Below are positions 34,703-42,962 of a DNA stretch of 64,000 bases, in pieces (position 1 is the first letter of the stretch; each line of letters opens with the position of its first letter). The translations under genes were made by a program, and so were the position numbers. Source of the DNA: CAYWKU01 sp964459325 (GTDB lineage: Bacteria; RBG-13-61-14; CAYWKU01); the NCBI GenBank assembly GCA_964459325.1, contig CAYWKU010000003.1:124001-188000 (forward strand), in the 5' to 3' direction. Under the pieces are notes generated by a model. It had not been told where the DNA came from, did not search any database, and was given only the letters and a program-made list of their open reading frames with translations.

Positions 34703-34746
34703 TTGACTTATCCTTCGGGGTATGCTATGAATGAATCATCATTCAT
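34703..34746 (+). promoter_or_regulatory. Promoter with FadR(YsiA)-like palindromic operator
   Basis: A -35 box TTGACT (34703-34708), a 17-bp spacer and TATGAA (34726-34731) form a promoter about 75 bp before the dehydrogenase gene. A palindrome with perfect 8-bp arms, atgaatga and tcattcat around atca, covers 34727-34746 and overlaps the -10 box. It matches the Bacillus FadR operator consensus TGAATGAMTARTCATTCA at every defined position but one. Binding would block the promoter. Confidence 0.72.
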
Positions 34747-34820
34747 TTTGTTTTTATCCCCGATGTGAAGCAAAAACTTAAAGGTTACAAAACGAAAACA
34801 GGAATAAGAGGAGGTGCGAA

Positions 34821-35699
34821 ATGGGTCTTTTGGACGGTAAGGTAGCTATAATCACCGGCGCCGGTGGCGGCATAGGCCGGCAGCATTCGCTGCTGCTGGC
34901 AAAGCATGGAGCAAAGGTGGTTGTGAATGACCTGGGCGGAGCCCGGGACGGCTCCGGCGGCTCGGACGCCGCAGCCAGCAAAGTGGTGGAAGAAATCAAG
35001 GCGGACGGGGGAGAAGCTACCCCCAACTTCGACAACGTGGCCACTGTGGACGGCGGCGAGAAATTGTTCAAAACCGCCATGGACACTTACGGCCAGGCGG
35101 ACATCCTGATTAACAACGCCGGAATTTTAAGGGATAAGAGCTTCGCCAAGATGACCGAAGACCTGTGGGACCCGGTCATCGCGGTGCACCTGAAAGGAAC
35201 GTACTGCTGCACCCTTCCGATGTTCAACCATCTCAAGGAGAAGGGCGGTCCCGGAAGAATTATAAACACCACCAGCACCTCAGGGCTTTTCGGCAACTTC
35301 GGCCAGGCCAACTACGGCTCGGCGAAGGCCGGAATCGCCGGCTTCACCCGGGTGCTGGCAATCGAGGGTAAAAAGTACGGCATCACGGTCAACGCCATCG
35401 CTCCGGTAGCTTTCACACGGATGACCGAAGACCTCCCGGTGTTCAAGGCGCCCGGGCTGGACGTGGAAACCGACCCGCAGCTGGTGCCGCCTGTGGTGGC
35501 GTGGCTGGCCAGCGACGAGGCAGCGGACGTGTCCGGCAAGATATTCATGGTGCGTGGCAATCACGTGGAGCACCTGTACGTCGAGCGCAGATTCATCGCC
35601 GAAAAACCCGGCTCCGAAGGGCCGTGGGACCCGCAGGAAATCGGCGCCAAAATCAAGGAAAGCCTCGAACAATGGGAAGACCCCTGGAAGGGATTCTAG
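34821..35699 (+). CDS. Short-chain dehydrogenase, 3-hydroxyacyl-CoA dehydrogenase of the MFE-2 type
   Basis: 292 aa. The Rossmann motif is TGAGGGIGRQH, followed by NDLGGARDGSGGSDAAASKVVEEI, which is typical of peroxisomal multifunctional enzyme type 2 dehydrogenase domains. NNAG, the catalytic Ser in STSGLFGNFGQANYGSAK, and the YxxxK pair are all present. It would oxidise (3R)-hydroxyacyl-CoA with NAD+. AGGAGGTG precedes the ATG. It has its own FadR-like promoter and a downstream terminator, so it is a single-gene unit within the acyl-CoA cluster. Confidence 0.9.
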   Translation: MGLLDGKVAIITGAGGGIGRQHSLLLAKHGAKVVVNDLGGARDGSGGSDAAASKVVEEIKADGGEATPNFDNVATVDGGEKLFKTAMDTYGQADILINNAGILRDKSFAKMTEDLWDPVIAVHLKGTYCCTLPMFNHLKEKGGPGRIINTTSTSGLFGNFGQANYGSAKAGIAGFTRVLAIEGKKYGITVNAIAPVAFTRMTEDLPVFKAPGLDVETDPQLVPPVVAWLASDEAADVSGKIFMVRGNHVEHLYVERRFIAEKPGSEGPWDPQEIGAKIKESLEQWEDPWKGF

Positions 35700-35725
35700 G
35701 AAAGAACCAATCCGCAGGAAAATAA

Positions 35726-35763
35726 AAACCGCCCCTCGGAAATCGCCGGGGGGTGGTTTTTTT
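35726..35763 (+). terminator. Intrinsic terminator after the dehydrogenase gene
   Basis: A 10-bp stem (35726-35735 with 35750-35759, one G-U pair) is followed by an uninterrupted T-run to about 35763. It starts 27 bp past the stop codon. Confidence 0.88.
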
Positions 35764-35821
35764 ATCAGGCTATTTCGTCGGCGTATTCGACTATTGCCTT
35801 TTGTGGTGCTTGTTTACCTAT

Positions 35822-36591
35822 CCCAAGATTCCCGCTTAATGATTTGGTGATGCTTTTTAGGGAAGGATTTTAGGGGTAATTTAGCTTTTTGCGAATGTGA
35901 GTTTTAGTTTTAAGGCGATTGAGATGATTTCCGGGTTGGAGTTGATTTGTCGGGCACTTCCGGTGTCTTTAAACACATTTATCCGGTCTAGTTTTTTTTC
36001 GAGTTGCACAATTTTATATTGGAGGGCACAAGATGTGGTCATGCGGGCGGGGGACGGCGCTCCCGTCAATAAATACCGGAATGTATCCGTCTTCCTTCAG
36101 ATGGCGCGCGATTACCTCGGACGATACCCGCGATGCCACCTCGTGAGCCACACTCAACAAATTCCGCACCGCATCGTCATCGAAACGGGCAAGGTACTTT
36201 CCCATACGGCGATGACCGGGAACTTCACTCGAACCCAACAAACTCCGACGAACTTTATCCCCGCATAAACGCTTCACATCGAGAAGCTTGCCGTCTCCAT
36301 GCGCAAGGCAGTATATCAAACTCAGCATCACCTCCACATCATCCGACCCCCGACGGCGCCTCTTGAGCTTCAATTCATCATCCAAAAGCTCTGCTAGACC
36401 CGGATAATGAGCCGTCCGACTCAAAAAAACGAACCACCCGATGCCGTTATACCCTCATCGCTAAAGTCAATCTCTATCTTTTCCGCTATACTCATCTCAA
36501 AGCACCTCCCGGGTGATTGCTTGTTAAGCTGTTTCTATAAGTATTACACCCAGTTGGTGCTTTTTCACTTACCTAAAGCGGGATGCTTGGG
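35822..36591 (-). mobile_element. Decayed IS1380-like insertion element, internally deleted
   Basis: About 770 bp bounded by imperfect terminal inverted repeats: cccaagattcccgctta at 35822-35838 and, reversed, cccaagcatcccgcttt at 36575-36591 (14 of 17 match). Inside lies the N-terminal part of an IS1380-type transposase on the minus strand, then a different frame that may be the C-terminal remnant. Full members are about 1.6-1.7 kb, so roughly half is missing. I see no clear target duplication. The 36496-36643 stretch otherwise holds nothing recognisable, nor does 35764-35821. Confidence 0.68.
36014..36495 (-). pseudogene. IS1380-like transposase, frameshifted N-terminal fragment
   Basis: Translation would begin at the ATG at 36495 (MSIAEKIEIDF), which has a good GGAGGTG upstream. 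It stops after 24 codons at a run of seven T. In another frame the protein continues as SRTAHYPGLAELLDDELKL, LSLIYCLAHGDGKLLDVKRL, VPGHRRMGKYLARFD and VFIDGSAVP, the last resembling the first catalytic-Asp segment of IS1380 transposases. It then ends at an unrelated tail at 36014. A frameshift plus an internal deletion make it inactive. Confidence 0.72.
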
Positions 36592-36643
36592 TGAATTTGC
36601 AGGACTTTACATTACGGCATGTTAGTGTTATTTTTACCTTATA

Positions 36644-36886
36644 ATGAAGGATAGTCTTCATAAGCTGCTTCGAAAGAACGTGGAAGTTGTGGTGGCGGGG
36701 GGAATTACCTACAAGGGCCAGTTCATCGAGGCCAGCGAGGAAACCTTGTATCTGAAAGCGGAGACGGGGTGGATTACAGTCCCCATGGAAAGGGTGAAGA
36801 CCGTTCGCGCTCAGGATAGTGAAGAGGATGAAGGCGAAGAGTGGCGCGACCGGGACGTGGACCCGAGCTTTTTCCGCTTCAAGTAA
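36644..36886 (+). CDS. Small LSm/SH3-like protein of unknown function
   Basis: 80 aa. The sequence NVEVVVAGGITYKGQFIEASEETLYLKAETGWITVPMERVKTVR has the spacing of an Sm-like five-strand barrel (G-x-x-Y-x-G in the Sm1 half, then a final strand). An acidic tail, SEEDEGEEWRDRD, follows. It could bind RNA or simply be an SH3-like fold. There is no strong ribosome binding site before the ATG at 36644. It is monocistronic between the IS remnant and a convergent PilZ gene. Confidence 0.6.
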   Translation: MKDSLHKLLRKNVEVVVAGGITYKGQFIEASEETLYLKAETGWITVPMERVKTVRAQDSEEDEGEEWRDRDVDPSFFRFK

Positions 36887-37012
36887 TGCCCCGCCTTACA
36901 CTCAATTCATAAAATAACATATATTACTTCGGTTGGCGGGAGCTTTTGAGCGTTTTTTTGTTTTCCTCGCCCGTTATTATCCGTATAAGTGTCATGACTG
37001 GTAAATTGAAGA

Positions 37013-37549
37013 TTATTTTCGAAACGTGGCGCCGTCTCTCAGTTTTATGTTGGCCAACTCGGAGGCCACCACTTCCCTGAGAATGTCCAGCGAGTACTGG
37101 TGCTCGATGGGGGAACGGTCGACCAATTCGCGCACCTTGCTATCATTTATATTGGCCTTGGAAAGCTCGAAGAAAAGCGCCCGCAGCACCCGGTATGTGT
37201 GCTTTATATACCTGTCTATTTCTTCCCTTACTTCTTCCGGGAACTTGTCGAAGGCTATACCGATTCCCGCCGGCTTTTCTTCGTACTCATGGTGAGCGGT
37301 TCTTACCACCGTGCCCTTGACCGGAAGCCTGCGGTTGGGGGGGATGGTGATTTCAATGTTCAGATGAGAACCTTCGGGGCGGGAATTTTCGGCCCTGATG
37401 TAAATTCCCCCGAGGCTTATGTTAACCGCCCGGCCCTCTTCCGCCGTGGCGCCGTTGTGAATAAGAACGGAAGTGGGCAGCTTAACGCGGATGTATCTTC
37501 TTTCCTTCCGCTTTCGGGCAACCATGGTTTTATCCCCGGAATCTCCCAT
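37013..37549 (-). CDS. PilZ domain protein
   Basis: 178 aa. The cyclic-di-GMP-binding pattern is visible as RKRKERRYIRV (RxxxR) and AVNISLGGIYIRAE (the [D/N]xSxxG motif) about 30 residues later. A C-terminal helical extension (about residues 110-178, EVREEIDRYIKHTYRVLRALFFELSK) may mediate partner binding. The start at 37549 lacks a good ribosome binding site, so the ATG at 37525 (MVARKRK) is an alternative. It lies 32 bp downstream of mglA on the same strand, suggesting a link between c-di-GMP and polarity or motility. Confidence 0.87.
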   Translation of the reverse strand: MGDSGDKTMVARKRKERRYIRVKLPTSVLIHNGATAEEGRAVNISLGGIYIRAENSRPEGSHLNIEITIPPNRRLPVKGTVVRTAHHEYEEKPAGIGIAFDKFPEEVREEIDRYIKHTYRVLRALFFELSKANINDSKVRELVDRSPIEHQYSLDILREVVASELANIKLRDGATFRK

Positions 37550-37581
37550 GTGCGAAACAGCTTAAAAGTTATCAACCGATT

Positions 37582-38286
37582 TCAGGGTTTTACAGCGCCC
37601 CCGCCTATTTTTGCGTTCTGGTTCGCGGGTTTGCGCATGTTTTCGGGTAAAAGGTGCTTTACGAAATCATCAAGGTCAAAACCGAATTTCCGGTAAAAGC
37701 CATACTCACCGTCCAGGGAGTTGAAAGCGAGGCGCAACAGACAATCGAAGGTCTCGCATACCCCCTCTCCCGCTGTAGCTGTGGCTATGTAGGTGGGGAA
37801 CCGGGAGCTGCCCCAGTCGCGCTTTATCTCCTCCTCCGGCTTGATTTCCTCGAGGTCACGCTTGTTGAACTGCACAACTATGGGCATTTTGTCGAAATCA
37901 AGGCCGTTGAGCTTTAAGTTTTCCTTGAGGTTTTTGAAGCTGATGCTGTTGGAAAGAGCCTGGCTTCTCTGGCTGTCGGCGATGAATGCCACCGCGTCGG
38001 CTCCCGCCAGCACCGCTTTTCTCGTGGAGTTGTGAACCACTTGCCCCGGCACCGTATACAGCTTGAGCTTCACACTCAACCCGCTCGGAGTCCGGTAATG
38101 TATGGGGAGCAGGTCGAAAAACAGGGTTCGGTCGTGTTGAGTCTCAAGGCTCATCAACCTGCCCCTGGTTTCCGGGTTGAAAATCTGGTGCAACTGCTGA
38201 AGGTTTGTAGTTTTTCCGCTCAAGGCGGGGCCGTAGTAGACAACCTTTACGGCCACCTCCTTGTGCTGAAGGTTCATCTGAACCAT
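37582..38286 (-). CDS. mglA: MglA-like small Ras-family GTPase
   Basis: 234 aa. The P-loop is YYGPALSGKTTN near residue 18. The switch segment LYTVPGQVVHNSTRKAVLAGADAVAFIADS carries the TVPGQ form typical of MglA, and VVQFNKRDL is the G4 motif. MglA sets cell polarity for gliding or twitching motility in myxobacteria and Thermus, together with a Roadblock protein MglB; no mglB is in the window. The C-terminus is about 35 residues longer than in Myxococcus MglA (FDLDDFVKHLLPENMRKPANQN...). GAGGAG precedes the ATG. Confidence 0.9.
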   Translation of the reverse strand: MVQMNLQHKEVAVKVVYYGPALSGKTTNLQQLHQIFNPETRGRLMSLETQHDRTLFFDLLPIHYRTPSGLSVKLKLYTVPGQVVHNSTRKAVLAGADAVAFIADSQRSQALSNSISFKNLKENLKLNGLDFDKMPIVVQFNKRDLEEIKPEEEIKRDWGSSRFPTYIATATAGEGVCETFDCLLRLAFNSLDGEYGFYRKFGFDLDDFVKHLLPENMRKPANQNAKIGGGAVKP

Positions 38287-38451
38287 TCCGGCTCCTCTCC
38301 CGTTCCCACAGTAACCAAAAAATTAATAGGAGTCCACGGCCCTATTGATACCCTTCCTTCTTTATTAATTTAATTCATATCGCCCCTTCGAGCAACCAAT
38401 GAATGCGCGGCCCATTAACACCCCAAGTTAATGCTTTCCCGGCGGGGAAAC

Positions 38452-39429
38452 TTACCTCCTGAGCAGACTTTCCAGCAGGTATTTCGGGCGCCACCGTTTG
38501 GAGCCGCCGCTGTACGGCATATCGCATTTCGCGCAAGCCGCCACGTCTTCCGGCCTTTTTTCAATCAGGGCGTTTCTGAATTCCCTGTAAGCCTCCCCGT
38601 TCCATATATCCATGACGGAGCTTTCAAAAACGTTGCCGAGTACCGTCCTGGCGGCGGTATCCCTGCAGCATGCCACCGCGTCGCCGTTGTACGCCACCAC
38701 AAACTGCGACCACGGGTAGGGACAGAGCATGTAGTTGCCCTTCCGCCCGGCCTCCAGGTGCCCGCAGAAGTTATGAAACACCCGGGCCCATGTTTTGACA
38801 TTGGGCGGCAATTCCCCGTCGACACTTATAATTTTTTTCATTTTCTCCAATGATGCGGACTCGCCGGTTTCGCCGAAACCCGAAATGTCTACAATTTCCA
38901 GGTTCACGTTCGAGTTTTCCCGGGCTTTTGTTATCAGGTACAAAAGATTTTCCCGGACCCGTGCAAAACTACCCTCCCTCCCCGTCATATCGTCAAAGGA
39001 TTCGGGGTCTACTCCGAAATCTATGGAGGCCAGAAACTGCCCCGCTTCGAGCATGGAGTCAGCGAAATCGGGGGTCAGGGCAAACGCGTTGGTCGAAAAT
39101 CTCGGATAAAATCCTTTCCGGTTGGCTACCCTTATAAACTCGGGCAGCGCCTTATTCAGGGTCGGTTCGCCATCAAGCGTAATGGAGATGTTCCGGTTTG
39201 CCGTGCCGGTGGCCCGGACTTTATCCAGAAACTCGGTGAAACCTTCCACGCTCAACTTGCCCTGCCCTCGCAACCGATGATGATTGGGGTCGCTCTGGGG
39301 GCAGAATTTACACCGGAAGTTGCAGATATTGGTCGCCTCAATGCTTACCATGTAAGGGGGACAGGAAAGCTCCCGCCTTTTGAGCTTATATTCAAGACCC
39401 ATTTTAACTATATGTATCGGTTTGAGCAT
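38452..39429 (-). CDS. Radical SAM protein with SPASM-like C-terminal cluster
   Basis: 325 aa. The radical SAM cluster motif is CNFRCKFC near residue 33, followed by SITLDGEPTLN. The C-terminal part, CPYPWSQFVVAYNGDAVACCRDT and CAKCDMPYSGG, is a SPASM-type auxiliary-cluster domain. Related proteins modify peptides or sugars or act in lipid or cofactor maturation; the substrate here is unknown. It lies 25 bp downstream of the methyltransferase gene on the same strand, so the two are probably co-transcribed. Confidence 0.85.
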   Translation of the reverse strand: MLKPIHIVKMGLEYKLKRRELSCPPYMVSIEATNICNFRCKFCPQSDPNHHRLRGQGKLSVEGFTEFLDKVRATGTANRNISITLDGEPTLNKALPEFIRVANRKGFYPRFSTNAFALTPDFADSMLEAGQFLASIDFGVDPESFDDMTGREGSFARVRENLLYLITKARENSNVNLEIVDISGFGETGESASLEKMKKIISVDGELPPNVKTWARVFHNFCGHLEAGRKGNYMLCPYPWSQFVVAYNGDAVACCRDTAARTVLGNVFESSVMDIWNGEAYREFRNALIEKRPEDVAACAKCDMPYSGGSKRWRPKYLLESLLRR

Positions 39430-39454
39430 TGTTAAAGTTTTTCAATAAAGCCGG

Positions 39455-40639
39455 TTATTTCTCCACGCATATGGAAACGATGGGGGCAAACCTTTTTTCC
39501 AGACCCATCATTGAAGCGAGGGAAAAATCCGCGGCTTCCACCCGACTCAACATTTTCAGGGGGTACCTTACACCGAAGTAGCGGTGCAATACGGTAAGTG
39601 GAATGTGCACGAAAATCCGGGAACCCTTCACCCGGTACGATGAGAAAGAGGCTACAAACCCGTCTATCTCCGACTGGTAAATCGGCCTGTCGCTCTGCAC
39701 ATGCGCCTCGGCGCCCGACAAGCCCCTTTTCGAGAAAATCTTGCGGCCATAATGATACCAGAAGGTCATTCTGGGCTCTCCAAAAGCGGCCCTGGCGCCG
39801 GGCTTTAAAATCCTGCGAAATTCCGGCCCGGAATACTCGAGCTCGGTGTGATGAAGGCACGCTCCCGCGTAAATGGCATCGAAAAAGTTATCGGCGAAGG
39901 GCATTTGTTCCGCTATGCCTTGAACCGGCACAAAACCCTCAGAGACGCCGAACTTTCCGGCCAACATCTCCCCGTACCTAAGTTCCTCGTGGGAGGGAGA
40001 CAACAGATAAACTTGCAAAGCGCCCGCCAACAGGAACTTGATGGCGTGGGAGCCGTGGCCGCCCATCTGGAGTATGCGCTTGCCCCTCGGATGGGATATC
40101 CACTCGTAAGCTTCCTTCTGTGCGCTGAGTGCTATATGTGCGTCACACCAAAGCTCAATCGGCTCGGGAAAACTTGCAATTTCCTCTTCGCTTATATCAA
40201 TGCCGGGGCGAAGGCGTTCTCCAAAAGTGCTTATTGTATCCGATTGGGCCCACTTTTCCGCCACCCGGTCGTACAAAGCGGCTTCATCCAGTATTTCTCC
40301 GTAACTGGAATCCGGCAGGCGCAAAGAAATCCCTTCCGGCGTGGAATCCTTGTTAACTATCGCGGCATGGGGCATCAACACGGGAATCCCGTTCAAAACA
40401 GCATATATTACGTTCCCGTCCTTCGTGCCCAAAGCGCTTTCCAGCGGCGACGATACCGCTTCACCGCTGAGGAAACCCAACTCGCCCGCTCCTATTCGGC
40501 GGTTGAGCTCGGCCACTTTCCCGCTGCCGAGTGTAAAAAGCGGTTCTTGAGTGGAAGGACAAACATAAGAGGAAACTTTTTCTTCGACCCCGGGGCCCAT
40601 TACGTTTAGTATAAAGTGGTTTCCCGAGAGCAGCAACAT
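39455..40639 (-). CDS. SAM-dependent methyltransferase with N-terminal Trm112-like segment
   Basis: About 394 aa. Near the N-terminus, YVCPSTQEPLF and later GIPVLMP resemble a Trm112-type segment, though only one Cys is visible. The Rossmann methyltransferase core follows at about residues 195-300: KRILQMGGHGSHAIKFLLAG (motif I), EQMPFADNFFDAIYAGACLHH (motif IV) and EFRRILKPGARAAFGEP. The start is uncertain: ATGs at 40639 and 40600 lack good ribosome binding sites, and the frame is open further upstream toward the divergent hisG. The substrate is unknown; the partner radical SAM gene may act on the same molecule. Confidence 0.75.
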   Translation of the reverse strand: MLLLSGNHFILNVMGPGVEEKVSSYVCPSTQEPLFTLGSGKVAELNRRIGAGELGFLSGEAVSSPLESALGTKDGNVIYAVLNGIPVLMPHAAIVNKDSTPEGISLRLPDSSYGEILDEAALYDRVAEKWAQSDTISTFGERLRPGIDISEEEIASFPEPIELWCDAHIALSAQKEAYEWISHPRGKRILQMGGHGSHAIKFLLAGALQVYLLSPSHEELRYGEMLAGKFGVSEGFVPVQGIAEQMPFADNFFDAIYAGACLHHTELEYSGPEFRRILKPGARAAFGEPRMTFWYHYGRKIFSKRGLSGAEAHVQSDRPIYQSEIDGFVASFSSYRVKGSRIFVHIPLTVLHRYFGVRYPLKMLSRVEAADFSLASMMGLEKRFAPIVSICVEK

Positions 40640-40744
40640 TACAGCGGGGTCCGGAATCCGTTGCGGAGATGCCGACCTTGCCCCGAGCTGTTGAATTTTT
40701 ACCAGCTTGCGGGCCCGCCGATTTGAAGTTAAAATAGCTAACTC

Positions 40745-41629
40745 ATGACAAACAAAGGTAAAATTCTGAAAATCGGCCTTCCAAAGGGCAGTCTTCAGGA
40801 ATCCACCCTGTATCTCTTTAAAAAAGCGGGCTACTCCGTCCACGTGGGAGACCGAAGCTACTATCCCACAATAGACGACTCAAACATGGAAGCCATGCTG
40901 GTAAGGGCTCAGGAGATGGCCCGATACGTGGGCGACGGAGTGCTGGATTGCGGCCTTACGGGCAGGGACTGGACGCTGGAGAGCGGCGCAAGCGTCAAAG
41001 AGGTTACCGAGCTGATATACGCAAAGGCGGGCATGAGGCCGGTTCGGTGGGTTATCGCCGTCCCCGAAGACTCCAAAATCCGCACGATTAAAGGACTTAG
41101 AGGAAAACGCATAGCCACCGAGCTGGTGGGAGTAACTTCCCGGTATCTGAAAAAGCGGGGTGTACAGGCGAAAGTGGAGTTCAGCTGGGGGGCCACGGAA
41201 GTAAAACCCCCAAGGCTGGCCGACGCAATAGTGGAGCTTACCGAAACCGGCTCCAGTCTCAAGGCCAACCACCTCAGGATTATCGATACCGTCATGGAAA
41301 GCAACACCCTGCTTATCGCCAACAAAAAAGCATGGCAGGACAAATGGAAACGCACCTGCATAGAAGACCTGGCTCTGCTTCTGCAGGGGGCCATCAACGC
41401 GGAAAAAATCGTGGGCCTGAAAATGAACGCGCCCCGGGGGGAAATGGAAAAAGTTCTCAAAAAACTAAAAGCCCTGCATTCGCCGACCATTTCGCCTCAT
41501 ACCGACGAAGGCTGGTTCTCCATTGAAGTGGTGCTTGATGAAACACATGCGCGAAAGCTTATACCCGAGCTGAAACGAGCGGGCGCTTCGGGAATAGTGG
41601 AATATCCCCTCAACAAAGTGGTCTATTGA
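40745..41629 (+). CDS. hisG: ATP phosphoribosyltransferase, long form
   Basis: First enzyme of histidine synthesis, joining PRPP and ATP. It is 294 aa, the long form with a C-terminal ACT-like regulatory domain for feedback by histidine (about residues 220-294, ending IVEYPLNKVVY). Core motifs are KIGLPKGSLQESTLYLF near the start, DCGLTGRDW, and the PRPP loop ELTETGSSLKAN. It is about 10.5 kb from the other his genes (52.1-56.8 kb). Long-form HisG does not need HisZ. Confidence 0.94.
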   Translation: MTNKGKILKIGLPKGSLQESTLYLFKKAGYSVHVGDRSYYPTIDDSNMEAMLVRAQEMARYVGDGVLDCGLTGRDWTLESGASVKEVTELIYAKAGMRPVRWVIAVPEDSKIRTIKGLRGKRIATELVGVTSRYLKKRGVQAKVEFSWGATEVKPPRLADAIVELTETGSSLKANHLRIIDTVMESNTLLIANKKAWQDKWKRTCIEDLALLLQGAINAEKIVGLKMNAPRGEMEKVLKKLKALHSPTISPHTDEGWFSIEVVLDETHARKLIPELKRAGASGIVEYPLNKVVY

Positions 41630-41814
41630 GAACTCTTTAGATAAAAGTTAGTCTATTTGTAATAAACTTTGTAATTTGGTTGTACTGAAAGCGGCGGCAT
41701 TTCAAAAATCTTATTTTGCTGCTATTTGAAAAATGCGGTATGCCGGATTAATTTCCGAAGGTATAAGTTTTGTTCAGAATTAAACCCCAAGCTTAAAGAA
41801 AGGGATTTTTTGCC

Positions 41815-42936
41815 ATGAAACACTTTGTCAGAGTCCTTATCGCAACTCTCGCGTTCTCCCTGCTCATAGCCGGAGTGGCTTGCGATAAAGGAGACAAGAG
41901 CAAAGAAGGCCAAGCGGAAAAAACTTCCACTGAAACCTCGGTGGAAGAAAAAGGCTCAAAGGTTCTGGCCACGGTGGGCGACGAGGACATCACCGCCGGC
42001 GAGGTTAGCGAAATCGTTGACCATCAGAAAAACATGATGGCCAGACAGGGAAGACCGGTCAGCCCCCAGATGGAGCAGATGCTCCGTAAAAGGGTGCTCG
42101 ATGATATGATAAAAAACGAACTCATCGCACAGGAGGCTGAAGAACAGGGCATCAATGCCACTGAAAAAGAAATCGACGAAATCTACAATCAGGAAGTTCA
42201 AAGGGCCGGGGGAGAAAGCAATCTCGAAAGCGGCCTCACACAGGCGGGAATGTCAAAGGAGGAATTCCGCGAGCGCATCGGGATGTATGTAACCATGAAC
42301 AAGCTCAGGGAAAAGGTTACCTCCGAAGTTGCCGACATCACCGAAGAAGACGCCAGGCAGTTCTTTGAGGAAAATAAACAGATGTTTTCCAAGTCCGAAA
42401 GGGTTCATGCCTATCACATACTGCTCAAACTGAACGAAAACGCCTCCAAAAAAGAAGAGCAGAAGGTCAAGGAAAAAATACAGAAAATACACGAGGAAGT
42501 CACCAAAGAAGGCGCCGACTTCCAGAAACTGGCCGAGAAATACTCCGAAGGCCCCTCCGCGAAAAAGGGCGGTGACCTGGGGACCTTCGGAAAGGGCCGC
42601 ATGGCGCCGGAGTTCGAAAAAGCGGCTTTCAACCTGGAAGAGGGGGAAATCTCCGAGCCTGTGCGCTCAAAATTCGGCTATCACATTATAAAGGTTACCG
42701 AAAAGAAAGACGCGGAAACCCCCGAATTTAAAGACGTTAAGGACACTTTGCTCAGGGTTTTGAGCGAAAGGAAAATCAACGAGGCATTCTCGGAATTCGT
42801 GGAAGAGCTCCGCCGGGATACGGACGTAACCATCAAGTCGGAAAAGTTAAAATCTCAAACTACGCCCCAGGCCCCGACTATGCCTATGCCGAAAACCGAA
42901 AAACGGGCGCCTGCGCCGGCTCCCGAGACAAAATAG
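41815..42936 (+). CDS. Parvulin-type peptidyl-prolyl isomerase, probable lipoprotein
   Basis: 373 aa. The signal peptide ends at AGVACDKGD, a probable lipidated Cys, followed by a charged linker. A SurA_N-like chaperone region covers about residues 45-190. The PpiC/parvulin domain (about 195-290) shows HAYHILLKL, FQKLAEKYSEGPSAKKGGDLGTFGKGRMAPEFE and VRSKFGYHIIKV. A Pro-rich tail ends the protein. It would assist folding of exported proteins (PrsA/SurA-like). AAAGGGA precedes the ATG. It is 26 bp before hemE, though the functional link is unclear. Confidence 0.9.
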   Translation: MKHFVRVLIATLAFSLLIAGVACDKGDKSKEGQAEKTSTETSVEEKGSKVLATVGDEDITAGEVSEIVDHQKNMMARQGRPVSPQMEQMLRKRVLDDMIKNELIAQEAEEQGINATEKEIDEIYNQEVQRAGGESNLESGLTQAGMSKEEFRERIGMYVTMNKLREKVTSEVADITEEDARQFFEENKQMFSKSERVHAYHILLKLNENASKKEEQKVKEKIQKIHEEVTKEGADFQKLAEKYSEGPSAKKGGDLGTFGKGRMAPEFEKAAFNLEEGEISEPVRSKFGYHIIKVTEKKDAETPEFKDVKDTLLRVLSERKINEAFSEFVEELRRDTDVTIKSEKLKSQTTPQAPTMPMPKTEKRAPAPAPETK

Positions 42937-42962
42937 CGCAAAAAAGAAAACCTGTTCGAAGA

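Noticed and set aside
36395..36440. Programmed -1 frameshift at the run of seven T in the IS1380-like transposase
   Set aside because: The element is internally deleted and the downstream frame ends early, so decay explains the frameshift better.
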